Origin: Pararge aegeria
Lineage: Eukaryota > Arthropoda > Insecta > Lepidoptera > Nymphalidae
Direction of reading: 5' to 3'
Length of the DNA stretch: 64,000 bases
Assembly (NCBI RefSeq): GCF_905163445.1
Contig: NC_053193.1
Location: 1,922,001 to 1,986,000, forward strand
The notes beneath the pieces were generated by a model. That model had not been told where the DNA came from. It saw only the letters and a program-made list of their open reading frames with translations, and searched no databases. The position numbers and the translations under genes were made by a program. The stretch's first letter is position 1. Every line of letters starts with the position of its first letter. Below are positions 51,781 to 62,034 of this stretch, piece by piece.

Positions 51781-53300
51781 AAACATATACAGTTTTGGGT
51801 CAATAAATTTCATAAAGCGGCGCTGCTAAATAATGAAAAATAATAATAAATAACATACAAAACAATTCATAATAACATAAAAATATGAAATATGGATCGC
51901 ATAAAGATAAGGCGAAGGGATTTAATGAAAAAATAAAACCCGATATTAATAACGTAAGATACGGATTCTATCGGAAGGAGGCTGCGCACTGCATACGAAT
52001 GATACATTCCTAACTGTATCATGTACCTACACGTTCGATATATTATCACATGCCATTAAAATTAAATATCATTCATATATCTGTAAAATTTTTAATCGTT
52101 TTTTATCTAGAAAGTTCTCATCTACATATTTAAGATATCACACCTTACTTCTAGTTTAAAATATTTTATATAAGTTTAAGGTCAAGAAAAAGGGGAAAAG
52201 CTGTCGAGAGTTCCCGACTCTCGACCGAACTCTCGACACGACAATATTTAAACATGTGTGAAATGAACCTGAAAGCTGTCTAGATTTCAGCCCACCTTCT
52301 AAGTCGTTGATCCATCAAAACTAAAATATATGGGCTTATGTATGTTTGCAACTCATTCATGCAAAAACTACAAAACGGATTTGAAATAGGGTAGATTATA
52401 CCCTGGATTAACGATTACGTATTTTACATAATATAACAATTTTTTATTATACCTATATGTATTCCCAGATATTGGTTATGTATATTAATGGATAAATCTA
52501 TTGTTATTTGTGTTAACTTTTCGTGTTTCTTTTCCTTGCTTATTTTTTTTGGTGTACAGGGTGTAACCCTATACTTTGGAAATGAAGGCTTCTAACTTCT
52601 CTTGGACCACGCTTAAGTCCGCAGCTCGGGTTTTTTTTATCATAATACTCGTGCTAAAGATATAGTTTACTATTTTAATTTACAAATGTTTGCGCCTCGT
52701 GGTTCTCCTCGCGACGTACAATTTTGTTACGTAAAAAAATTAAAAGAATAAAGTAATAAAAATAAATGTAGATTTATTCGACGCGGCTGACACCTCAGGG
52801 TTACTAAGCTAATACTTGTTAACCTGCTTATGAATTCATTCATTATTGTGAGAAATATCGAACAATAACTAATATTATCGTACGACATTAGAATACACCA
52901 CTCAACTAATATTGGATAAGTTAGTTTTTCGCCTGATTGGTGTACAGACGGGCCCCAATATATTGCATTGTTGGCCCGAATACTAATAGTACAGTGCGAT
53001 TAAATATATGTTGCTATGACGGCAATCTTTCCCAATTCGGGGATGAAGCTATTCGTGACTTACAACATAATCAGACGGACCTTTTGTTTGCGATGAATGA
53101 TAAATGTATCGGGCTTTAGTTTCTCTGTACGTAGTTTTAGTTACAGAAGACGGGAGAAAGTTTAAGGACTTCAGACAGGCAGGGACTACCCTTCCCTAGG
53201 GTGAAAGAAAGTTCTGACCGATGGTTCTGCGTTTAATTCCTACTTCAATCCTAATACTTGGAAGCACTCACTAATATTATAAATTATAAACTGTGTTTTT
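51781..53300. other. Unassigned
   Basis: A 1.5-kb stretch without a recognised repeat or gene. At 52552-52700 the sequence ACAGGGTGTAACCC and a following GC-richer part could be a repeat terminus, but I cannot pair it with another end. Short ORFs (for example 52937-53119) have no motif. Confidence 0.4.
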
Positions 53301-53760
53301 TTTATGTTTATAGACGAGCGCTTGACTGCAATAACACCTGATGTAAGCGAAGATGCAGCCTAAGGTGGAGCGCGCTTGCCTAGAATATGCCTATTCACTC
53401 TTGATTTGAAGGTACTCATATTGTAGGCGCGGGGGCAAATGGAAGCTGGAAGGGCATTCCAGATCCTAGCGGTGCGGATCAGAAACGAAGTTGCGAAGCG
53501 CTTCGTACGCGTCCGCGGTTTTCAACCACGTAGGGATGCAGATCCTTACGGTGCCTCGCGGTTCGATGGTAAAAAGGGGGAAACTAGATCAAACACCTCT
53601 TGAGCACACTCTCCGAAATATATCCTATGGAATACCGAAAGGTAGGCAACCTTGCGAAGATGTTCCAAGCTCTGCAGTTTTTTATTAGATAGGTCACCGA
53701 TGAGCCTTCTAGCACGACGATCCACCGAATCTAAGGCATCAAGCTAGTGGGAACAGTGTT
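53301..53760 (-). pseudogene. LINE-5 reverse-transcriptase C-terminus
   Basis: On the minus strand three frames read in order: DALDSVDRRARRLIGDLSNK, KLQSLEHLRKVAYLSVFHRI, YFGECAQEVFDLV; then RTARHRKDLHPYVVENR; then RFATSFLIRTARIWNALPAS, NMSTFKSRVNRHILGKRAPP and a stop. These words are the conserved C-terminus of a common lepidopteran LINE. Two frameshifts separate the blocks, so it is dead. The 3' UTR extends to about 53301. Confidence 0.75.
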
Positions 53761-53890
53761 TATTTGCGTCTTTTTCCTGAGTAAATAATAATTCATGCCT
53801 TGTCTATCATTTGCCTTGTTACTTGCAGTTGTATACAATTTTGCCTATGTAGGACTTTAAAATGAACGATTGCTAAGGGACTTGCTGTTA

Positions 53891-54000
53891 GTACATTGCG
53901 AAGATCTGTTTGGTGTGGAGAATAAGTATTCAATTATAAATTACACCGTACAAATTCTCCTGCTTTTCGCGGAGTATACGTAATTAAGCTTTGAATTTAT
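53891..54000 (+). repeat. Foldback element, single arm
   Basis: TACATTGCGAAGATCTGTTT, GGTGTGGAG and CAAATTCTCCTGCTTTTCGC match the right arm of the element at 638-972. The other arm is absent. Confidence 0.7.
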
Positions 54001-54329
54001 TGTGTATCATGGAATTCCGCAAAGCATTGCCTGCTTCTATCCAATAATTCCGTAAGGCTAAGTTAATCTAAATTAATGTAAACCTAACATGTTATTACAA
54101 ATGATAATGTAAGCGTGCAGCTAAGTACAACACTAAAATGATTACCCAATTAACTACGAGATTAGGCTAACTAATTACAGAGACAAATGGAAATTAAATG
54201 GCCTCACAATTTGCTATAATATTGGATATTAGACCTTTATCTAGTTAATTATATTACAAAGCACAGATTACTTGGGTATGTTACCAGTTTCATAACCTAA
54301 TTCAACAATATTAGTTAGCGCAGATAAAA
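54001..54329. other. Unassigned
   Basis: Nothing recognised. Confidence 0.4.
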
Positions 54330-54950
54330 GTTATTTAACCACAGAATTAGGAGCATACAGAATCCTCATTCAGTCATTTTTTGCAAGAAGCACATTGTGT
54401 CCAAAAACAGAGAAGATACCCCGAGAACGTCTCACTTTACAACCGCGGAATGTTACTAGCTCACAAACTTTTCCCATTTTCTCCATTTTATGGTAAACGC
54501 TTAGAATTCAACTTATATATGGAATTAAGTAACTAGCCGCCAGTTCGAGAACACTACTGAAGTGCAGTGGCTTTTGGTGCTTCAATATTCGTTAATATTC
54601 ATAATTCGTGTACACAGTTTCTGTATATTCTTAATTCTGTGTAATATTTATAAGCTTCGGTTACCAAGTGGAATACTGTTCCCATAAATATAATATACAG
54701 CGTTCTTTTCTTAACTGCGGATTATTGTGCATAGTTTCTAACTTGTTGCAACAAGTTACGATGTAACTTTTGATTAAGTGCAGTTGAGTTTTATGGTAAA
54801 ATAATTAATGTCAACTAAATATCAGCTAAATGAATGAACCGCTTATTCGAGAAACACCAATAAAGTGGATTAGTTTTTGATGCTTCTATATTAGTCGTAT
54901 ACACGGATTCTGTATGTTCTTAATTCTGTGAATTTAACTTATTTTAAAAA
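54330..54950 (-). repeat. Family G, full copy plus partial tandem copy
   Basis: Bases 54330-54790 are the inverted partner of 62035-62515: CACAGAATTAGGAGCATACA, TGTGTCCAAAAACAG, GCTCACAAACTTTTCCCATT, CGGTTACCAAGTGGAATACT, and the perfect palindrome TAACTTGTTGCAACAAGTTA (54739-54758). Bases 54840-54930 repeat the middle (GATGCTTCTATATTAGTCGT) in the same direction. Confidence 0.75.
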
Positions 54951-55259
54951 CCGATTGTAAACGTTAGTTGTAGGCATACCAGTTGCTTTACATTTAGTTG
55001 CAGTTAAACACGTTTATTATCTAAAAAAATGAAATAAAAATCAAAATTATAACTTCATTTAATGAAAATATTTACAACAAATTTTTTTTTAGTTGGTAAT
55101 ATTTAAAGTCCTTCTGCTTTTATAGAGAAATAAACTGCAGAAGATTGTGATAAAAATATACCTATTCACTACTATAACATCGGGTTTCTTTACATTTTAG
55201 GTCAGGATTACTAGGACATCAGAAAAATCGGTATCCTAGATCTTATCCCTCCTAGATAA
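54951..55259. other. Unassigned AT-rich sequence
   Basis: Nothing recognised. Confidence 0.4.
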
Positions 55260-55372
55260 TATATTCCATCATCATATCGACCCATTACCGGCCCATTACA
55301 GAGCACAGGTCTACTCCCACAATGATAAGGGGTTAAGGCCGTAGTCCACCACACTGGCCGATTGCGAAGTGG
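55260..55372 (-). repeat. SINE-B 3' fragment
   Basis: 'catcatcatatcgacccatt', 'accggcccattacagagcac' and 'ggggttaaggccgtagtcca' in reverse orientation. Confidence 0.75.
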
Positions 55373-55414
55373 TACTGCTAAGGGTATACCCTCCTATTTT
55401 TCTATTTTCCGTTT

Positions 55415-55925
55415 GATTTTTCGGAGTTATGGTATTACGTTTTTATTTTAATTCGACGGCCGACTGGCGCAGTGGGCAGCGACCCTGCTTTCTGAGTCCA
55501 AGGCTGTGGGTTCGATTCCCACAACTGGAAAATGTTTGTGTGATGAGCATGAATGTTTTTCAGTGTCTGGGTGTTAATATGTATACTATAAGTATTTATG
55601 TATTATATTCATAAAAATATTCAACAGCTAACTTAGTACCCATAACACAAGCTACGCTTACTTTGGGGCTAGATGGCGATGTGTGTATTGTCGTAGTATA
55701 TATTTTTTTTTTAAATTAAATATCGGATGATTTAACTGTGAAGGAAAACATCGTGAGGAAAGCTGCATGCCTGAGAGTTTTCCATTATTTTCTCAGGAGC
55801 GTGTGAAGTCTACAAATCTGCACTTGGCCAGCGTTGTGTCAGCGATTACAGCCTTAAACCTCCTTATTCTGCGAGGAGAACCGTGCCCAGCAGTGGGCCG
55901 GTAATAAGGCAATGATGATGATAAT
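55415..55925 (+). repeat. SINE-B split by a SINE-A insertion
   Basis: CGGAGTTATG at about 55420 and the rest of the body from about 55711 (AACTGTGAAGGAAAACATCG ... GTGCCCAGCAGTGGGCCGGT) belong to one SINE-B. The SINE-A between them is inserted at the TTTTAATT stretch of the body. Confidence 0.75.
55454..55710 (+). repeat. SINE-A, reference copy
   Basis: A-box (CTGGCGCAGTGGGCAGCGAC), B-box (GGGTTCGATTCCCACAACTG), body and end are all present with few apparent changes. It ends in a T-rich tail at 55702-55712. Confidence 0.9.
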
Positions 55926-56409
55926 TAAAGTCACACACACACTTTTTAAATATTTTTTAAGAACTTTTGTGTGGGTTGCCAGGTTTATAAATTCGATTAT
56001 ATTTTTCAAATTACGATTTTTGAAAATTGAATTTATATTCATCGCTCTAAATAGAGTATTTGTTATTGCTGGTTTCCTAGTACTTATAATCGTAACTACG
56101 GTAAAAGCTTATTGAATTACTCCCTGCAAACTCATAACTGCTTTCAGGTCGGACGTACAAAGGGCTTTAAAACTTTCATTACTTTGACAAAACCGCAGCT
56201 TTACTACACAAAATGTACTCGGAGATATCACGGCAGTTAATTTCGCGGTTCGAATAGGGGGACCAACATTATGAGTTTTATCGAAAAGTTTAAACACTCG
56301 TTAGTTCAAATAACAACACTAAAATTACAACGTAAAATTTAGCACTGAAATTCATTAGCTTTCAGGCAAAAACTAACCGAAAAATTATCGGTGAATTTTT
56401 CTCCATAGT
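55926..56409. other. Unassigned
   Basis: Short overlapping ORFs on both strands (55854-56297) show no motif; part overlaps SINE-B. No gene is supported. Confidence 0.4.
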
Positions 56410-56790
56410 AATGTTTAAATTCAAATTCAAATTCAAATTCATTTATTGCATATTACAGGTCAGGTTGGATAGAATTATAAGTATGAAGTCCCAATGTATA
56501 TTGCCTCTTTGGGCGTGCAACAATTACAGAGTAGGTATTATATTTTACAGACTAAAGTAAATTATTTAGAACTAGTACATTAAATGTCATATTTAAACTA
56601 ATAATAAAATTCATTAATTTTATAAAATGTATTGTTAACTAAAAATTTAAAACACTCTTTTTTAAAATTAATTAAATTATTTTCCCTTACGATCTTTGGT
56701 AACTTATTATATATTTGTATAGCCATCACACAGACACTTTTGTTAAAGAACGCGGTTTTGTGAGGGGGTTCTTGGAAATAAAGCAAGTTG
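56410..56790 (-). pseudogene. LINE C-terminal remnant with GAATTT tail
   Basis: On the minus strand the frame reads NKSVCVMAIQIYNKLPKIVR then ENNLINFKKECFKFLVNNTF before a stop at 56598-56600. This is the usual 'A..IYNKLP..I......FK..' ending of CR1/jockey-like LINEs. The UTR runs to (TGAATT)n at 56413-56443. It is 5'-truncated. Confidence 0.65.
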
Positions 56791-57029
56791 AAATATATAT
56801 AAGGATGGGACAGTGAGAATATTAAGTTTCTTAATTGTTTAGTTATTTAATTGTCTTAGTGACTTATTGACTTTAAGCTTCATAAGCATACTTCCAAAGA
56901 AAGTTTAAACGCTAATATTATGCCTATCATCTTTTAATGTGTTAATTATTTTTATGTTTTTTTTTTTTACTTAATTTTTTTTGTCAAATTAAGTTTATAT
57001 GACGTTTTGTCTATGCTATCTATACTTGT

Positions 57030-57500
57030 AAATGACGTGCGTCTCAGTATTTAAGTAGGCACCGATTAAGGGTATGGACTTAATTTATGTTGTAGGAAAA
57101 GAGCAACTGCTGAGTTTATTAATTGTATATAAATATTCTATTATATTTTGTTTCAATGAAGTATGTATATTTTTGTAATTTATGTTTATTATTTAAGTAT
57201 TATTTTGTATACACCCTAACCCTTCTTCTAAACTTCATGTACTCAATTTGATTTCGTAGATCGCTTTTAAGCGATAAGGCCGCCTATTGTACCTTTTTTC
57301 TTTTTTTTTTTCCTCATGCTTGTTTTTTTTTATTTATTTTTTATTTGGTGTACAATAAAGTGTATTTCATTCATTCATTCATTCATTTCTTGCCGGCTTC
57401 TTCTCGGTAGAATCTGCCTTCCGAACCGGTGGTAGAGTCACTACAAACAGACATACTTGACGTTTCAAAAGTGCTTATATTAGGCCTACTAATGAAATAA
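57030..57500 (+). repeat. LINE-2 3' UTR split by LINE-3
   Basis: AGAGCAACTGCTGAGTTT ends at 57118 and TCTTGCCGGCTTCTTCTCGG resumes at about 57388. Elsewhere (for example 45590-45620) these are contiguous. Confidence 0.8.
57119..57388 (+). mobile_element. LINE-3 3' end inserted in LINE-2
   Basis: Contains TAGATCGCTTTTAAGCGATA, AGGCCGCCTATTGTACC, GGTGTACAATAAAGTGTATT and an (ATTC)n tail. It entered LINE-2 about 12-15 bp from the homologous point used by the insertion at 4561. Confidence 0.8.
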
Positions 57501-58029
57501 ATGAATTTTGATTTTTTTTTTAATTGCCATCCCACTATAAGGTTAGTGAGATTGCAGTCAAGGGCTAACTTGCACCGGAAAAAAAAGGCATTAATACTAT
57601 GTCCCGATTTTCAATTGAACCTGATGGCGATCACACGTTCACACGAGTCCCAGTAGACGGAACGATGTAACAAGTTCATTCGAGTTATGATAACAGTAAG
57701 ACCATCAGAAAGTATAAAGCAAACCAAACTTCCTACTTCTGCTTAAGGCTAACATAGGCTAAGAGTCAAAAATATATATTTTTAATTTGTGTGATAAATA
57801 CATAATAATAATAGTAGTTTACTTTATAACGCGCAAAGAAACATGTACAACTATATTGGTATCCAAAATAACACATTTGTTATCTGTTAGGTAAATGAGC
57901 TTAACATTTACAGCAATCTGTAGTTATATCAAATTCCACCGAGACATGTTAGGTGAATAAATTCTGCCCCTATACTAGGGTTCAACCTGAATATACAGAT
58001 TACAGACATCCATGCACATTACACAAAAA
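57501..58029. other. Unassigned
   Basis: A short phrase at 57555-57580 (GAGATTGCAGTCAAGGGCTA) hints at a retroelement end; nothing firm. Confidence 0.35.
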
Positions 58030-58108
58030 AATTCCCATAGTGGGAATCGAACTCAGGGCCCTGGACTCAGAAAGCAGAGTGGCTGTCCACTGCACCAATC
58101 AATGATAC
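58030..58108 (-). repeat. SINE-A head fragment
   Basis: 'cccatagtgggaatcgaact', 'cagggccctggactcagaaa' and 'gcagagtggctgtccactgc' are the complement of the tRNA-like head. Confidence 0.75.
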
Positions 58109-58239
58109 TCAAAAAATTATTTAGAAAAATAAGTTGGTCAGACTTGAAATATTAAGCTTTACACAAATAAGGATTTCAAAGCGATAAAGGTGTTTGTTTT
58201 TATGTTATTGTTACAATGAAATGACTTTATACAATTTGA

Positions 58240-58500
58240 TGACTGCCTCGTTTGTCTAGTGGTTAGCATGTTCAACTACAGATCACAAAATCCTGGGTTG
58301 AAATCCCGGTTGATGCCAAAATGTATAGGTTTTGTTTATTTTATGTCAAAAAAATTACAGTACCAGCCCGAAGTAAGGAAATTGGCGGAGCAAACCCCCT
58401 TAGCCTCGGGGAGCACGTTAAGCTGTCGGTCCCGGCTATTATCATTTGTGATAATAGTTGCAAAACCCCACCAACCCGCATTGTAGCAGCGTAGTGAGTT
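58240..58500 (+). repeat. SINE-E, reference copy
   Basis: A tRNA-like head: A-box GTTTGTCTAGTGGTTAGCAT and B-box region GGGTTGAAATCCCGG. A body follows with CCCTTAGCCTCGGGGAGCAC, TCGGTCCCGGCTATTATC, and the end CCCACCAACCCGCATTGTAG. It is distinct from SINE-A, B and C. Confidence 0.7.
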
Positions 58501-58561
58501 TATGATCTACAAACGTATCTCGTTGGCCCAGAAGTGAGACGTTAATATGTTGTATATTGCT

Positions 58562-58703
58562 AATGAATGAATGAATGAATACACTTTTATTGTACACCAA
58601 AGAAAAAAGTAGTTACAGAGATATAAATACATATCAAGAGAGTAAAATTTGGTGGCCTTATCGCTACATAGCGATTTCTTCCAGGCAACCAATGGCGTAA
58701 AAG
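58562..58703 (-). repeat. LINE-3 3' end
   Basis: The tail (atgaatgaatgaatgaatac), 'ggtggccttatcgctacata' and 'cttccaggcaaccaatggcg' are read in reverse. Hairpin intact. Confidence 0.85.
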
Positions 58704-59477
58704 GAAAAAACAATAAATAATATTTAAAATTATACAAATATATAAATAAAATATATATATATATATATATAACATAAATACATAGATAATTAAAATTACA
58801 CACTTAAAATGATCCGCTTCAGCGATGTTCGGCTGATAGAGACAAATAATGATCCTTCACTAGTTTCTTGAAGGTCCCAATCGATTAGTGATTAATATGA
58901 GTATATCTCGCATTAAACACCACTAGCTCCTAGACTATGAAGTATCGGTGTCCCGGGAAATCTTTTATCGAGTTGCTCCATTATCCCGACTCCCGCGAGT
59001 TCCAGCGAGTGTACTGTGAATATGAAAAGAATTTTTCGTCTCTACAATCATACAGGAAATTGATTTAGTTTTCTATTCATTTTCATTTGGCACTGACCTC
59101 GATTCAGTTGCTTTTGTAAGTTAAACTAAAATTGGCACACCTAACAGCTATGTGAAAGCCAAAACGTGTATATAATGGAAAAGAAGAGTACCTATCTATT
59201 ATTATATATCTATTTCCTATTGCTATTATTTATTTCTTCGTCTCCTTGCAGTTTTGTCTCCTATCGGCGGTTGGCAACTATTAAGGCTACCCGGACTTAA
59301 GACGCACCGAACAACGATCGGGTACTTTTTCCGAACCTCGGACTTCTTTGGCCAGGAAGTCTTTTGCCGCCTATTTTCCACTGGATGAGGAGCTGACGGA
59401 GGTCATATTTCTTATTTCTCATAATATGACCAAAATACCAATATGATAATTTATTTATCATTAATTAATTTATCGAC
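58704..59477. other. Unassigned; (TA)n at 58751-58770
   Basis: Apart from a TA microsatellite, no repeat or gene was recognised. Confidence 0.45.
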
Positions 59478-59838
59478 GTCAAAGTCAAAAAAAAAACTTT
59501 ATTCAAGTAGGCCCGACCCATAGGTAGCACATATGTGGTGGCGATAACCAAATTCGTAATTTTAAGACTAAAGCTTCGAGGGTTCCAAACGCGTCCTGGT
59601 CTAAGAAAAAGCCCACAACAAACTTAGCCGAGTGTTTTTTTTTTATATCTCCATCTCACATTGTCATTTCAAATTATTAGAAGAACAACCTGGCTAGAGC
59701 AATAATTCACACCCAAACTTTCTTATCAATTACGTAGTCCTTTATACTATAATAGGACTTTTCTATAAGCTTACGTTTAATACGAACTTTGAACTTTTTA
59801 AAAGACGTCTACGAGATGTCGATGGGTAGTTTATTGAA
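59478..59838 (-). repeat. LINE-1 3' end with coding remnant
   Basis: The (gtcaaa) tail, 'tttattcaagtaggcccgac', 'gcttcgagggttccaaacgc', 'acaacctggctagagcaata' and the complement of the last codons, ending near 'gtcgatgggtagtttattg'. Confidence 0.85.
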
Positions 59839-59854
59839 TTAATTATATTCATGA

Positions 59855-60070
59855 GCCGTGTGGTGATGGCGGATCAGAATACAGTTGACACCACCTCTCC
59901 TGTACCCGCGGGTCTCGTACGAGGCGACTAAGGGCATGCTATAACAGAGAATTAGCAGCATTATCCCCAGTGCTAATACCATCATCTATTGTGATCACAA
60001 GCCTCTCCGCCCAAGGTGGTGATTAAAGGCAAACTCTTCTGTTTGGTAGGACTTTAGTCCAGGAGGCTTT
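59855..60070 (+). repeat. Family M, reference copy
   Basis: CCGTGTGGTGATGGCGGATC, TCGTACGAGGCGACTAAGGG, CCAGTGCTAATACCATCATC, CCGCCCAAGGTGGTGATTAA. Related to 27275-27465 and 39750-39965; probably a LINE-derived piece. Confidence 0.6.
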
Positions 60071-60326
60071 TACAGGCTCACTTTAGATTCACAGCTATTT
60101 GAAAATTTAGATATTCTGTTTCCTTTACATATTTCCTTATAAGTATTTTTACCTACGAGTCAATATCAAATTTATAAATTTTTAAAATGCATACAAATAG
60201 CAGAAGCTTCATATAAATTAAAAAAAATTTATCACTCCAATTGAAGGTAAAATACTAATAAGGAAATGTGGTAGAGAGCTAGAGTCACCAAAATAGCAAA
60301 TTTTTTTAAAGAGTTGTGAATCTAAC
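60071..60326. other. Unassigned
   Basis: Nothing recognised. Confidence 0.4.
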
Positions 60327-60590
60327 GTGGCTATTGGCGAGGCACATAGCTCTGAGAACCGTTGACGTTGGGGTCCTAAGATAATGGAATGGAGACCTAC
60401 CAAACTACCAACCTACCAACTTTACGTTTACCGCTGTAAATGTAAAGTTGGTAGACCCCACGAGGTGGACGGATGACATCAGGCAAGTCGCGGGGAGCCG
60501 CTGGACTCAAAGCACAAGACCGTGACATATGGAACTTCCTACAAAAGACATTTTTCAACATGGTGATGATGATGATGATGATGAAAGAAG
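60327..60590 (+). pseudogene. RTE LINE C-terminus with a templated hairpin
   Basis: GGCGAGGCACATAGCTCTGA, GTTGACGTTGGGGTCCTAAG, CCACGAGGTGGACGGATGAC and GTCGCGGGGAGCCGCTGGAC parallel the RTE copy at 46012-46230. A hairpin at 60413-60454 (19-bp arms, one mismatch, loop CGCT) interrupts it. A (GAT)n run ends it at 60560-60583. Confidence 0.75.
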
Positions 60591-61046
60591 GACAAACAAA
60601 CAAGCAAACATACATTCATTTATAATATTACTAAATGTAACCTGTAACACTATAATGAATAAAATTGTATTAGCGCTTCAAAAGAGTCCATGATTGGTTT
60701 GTTTAAATAAAGAAGTTTCAAGTTTGCGTTTGAGGTTCGTCGAAAATTTTCGATGTCACGCAATTATCGGTCGATATTTTTAATCTCCAATCCCAATTTA
60801 CCGCAAATTTAATCCAGCGTCACTAGCCGGAAATTCGATTGACAGGCAAGAATTGAAAAACCGGCGGATTTTTCTAACCGAGTTTCGCAATATCACCCTT
60901 TGGCGTTTCGCTGGAAGTGAACATTTCGCAGGTAGTAACGTCCGAAATTATTTCAATAGACCTCCACTTTTTCACCTCTTGACGTCCTCCGATGAATTTT
61001 AAGCGGCTTAAAATGGAGACCTGCGCAACGTATATATTCTGTATAT
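60591..61046. other. Unassigned
   Basis: A minus-strand frame at 60874-61104 has no motif and overlaps family J. No gene is supported. Confidence 0.4.
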
Positions 61047-61389
61047 CTAGCTTCTGCGACTTCGTCTGCGTGGACTTCAGAATTGTTTCTAAAGCTGCGT
61101 TCATTAAGAATCTTTAATCCTACTACGGGAACTATTTGAGATATCGGTATAGAAAGTACATGTTCTTTTCCATACCATAGGTGACATGCATACCAAATTT
61201 CAAAGCTGTCTGCCCGCGGTTTAAACCATTTTCAATTTCTCCTCGGGAACTACTTAAGGAATTGGAATGAAAGATAGCCTGTTCTTTTCCATGTCAAAGG
61301 CTGCATGCATAAAATTTCATCCAAACCCGTTCAGCCGTTTTTGCGTGATTGAGTAACAATCATCCACACTTTCACATTTATAATATACT
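61047..61389 (+). repeat. Family J long unit
   Basis: Inverted partner of 10333-10676: CTTCTGCGACTTCGTCTGCG, ATACCATAGGTGACATGCAT, TCCATGTCAAAGGCTGCATG, CACACTTTCACATTTATAAT. Confidence 0.7.
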
Positions 61390-61765
61390 AGCTGTTGCCC
61401 GTGACTTCGTCTGCGTTTGATTTTATTTTTAAAGCATTCAGTATCGCTAAGCCAAAGGGTTTGCTGCCGTCCGCTGATGGGTTCTGTCCTCTATCTCCAA
61501 CCACATTCATCAGATCTACACAAAGTTTGGGAAAATTAAACACATATTATAACCTCTATAATACAAAAATAATTATTTAAATCGGTTATGATTTGTCGGA
61601 GTTATGGTGAAAAAAGGAACCGAGCTTAATGTCGGGATAAAAAGTATCCTATATTACTTCTAACACTTCCAAGAATATGTGTACAAAGTTTAATGAGGAT
61701 CGGTTAAGTAGTTTTTGCGTGAAAGCGTAACAAACAAACTTACATTGGCATTTATAATATTCAAA
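61390..61765 (+). repeat. Family J unit, adjacent copy
   Basis: AGCTGTTGCCCGTGACTTCG begins immediately after the previous unit ends. The unit ends CATTGGCATTTATAATATTC, so the two are head-to-tail. Confidence 0.65.
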
Positions 61766-61920
61766 GGGCATGCATGGAGTACGTCCTGCAACATGCTGCC
61801 GATGTGCTAGTGCCTGTAATTACACCGGCAACCACGCCCGCACGCTCAGCGGCAGAAATAAGTATGGCGATAGTACTTCCCAGGACGAGGTCTGTCACAA
61901 TAAGCTGTACTACTAATTTA
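61766..61920 (+). repeat. Family L fragment
   Basis: GCCTGTAATTACACCGGCAA, CAGCGGCAGAAATAAGTATG and CCCAGGACGAGGTCTGTCAC. Confidence 0.65.
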
Positions 61921-62034
61921 TTGTGGTTTTAGTCTTCATGAACCAATTTATGCCACAGCTTGAAATACATTATCCCAAATATTTAAAAACGCATTAACCA
62001 AAAGTATAAATAACGGTAACAGATGTTACCCACT

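Noticed and set aside
52552..52700. ACAGGGTGTAACCC as a transposon terminus
   Set aside because: No partner terminus or duplication could be found, so it cannot be supported.
58507..58803. 98-codon hydrophobic minus-strand ORF suggesting a membrane protein
   Set aside because: The hydrophobic residues come from a TA microsatellite and the LINE-3 3' end.
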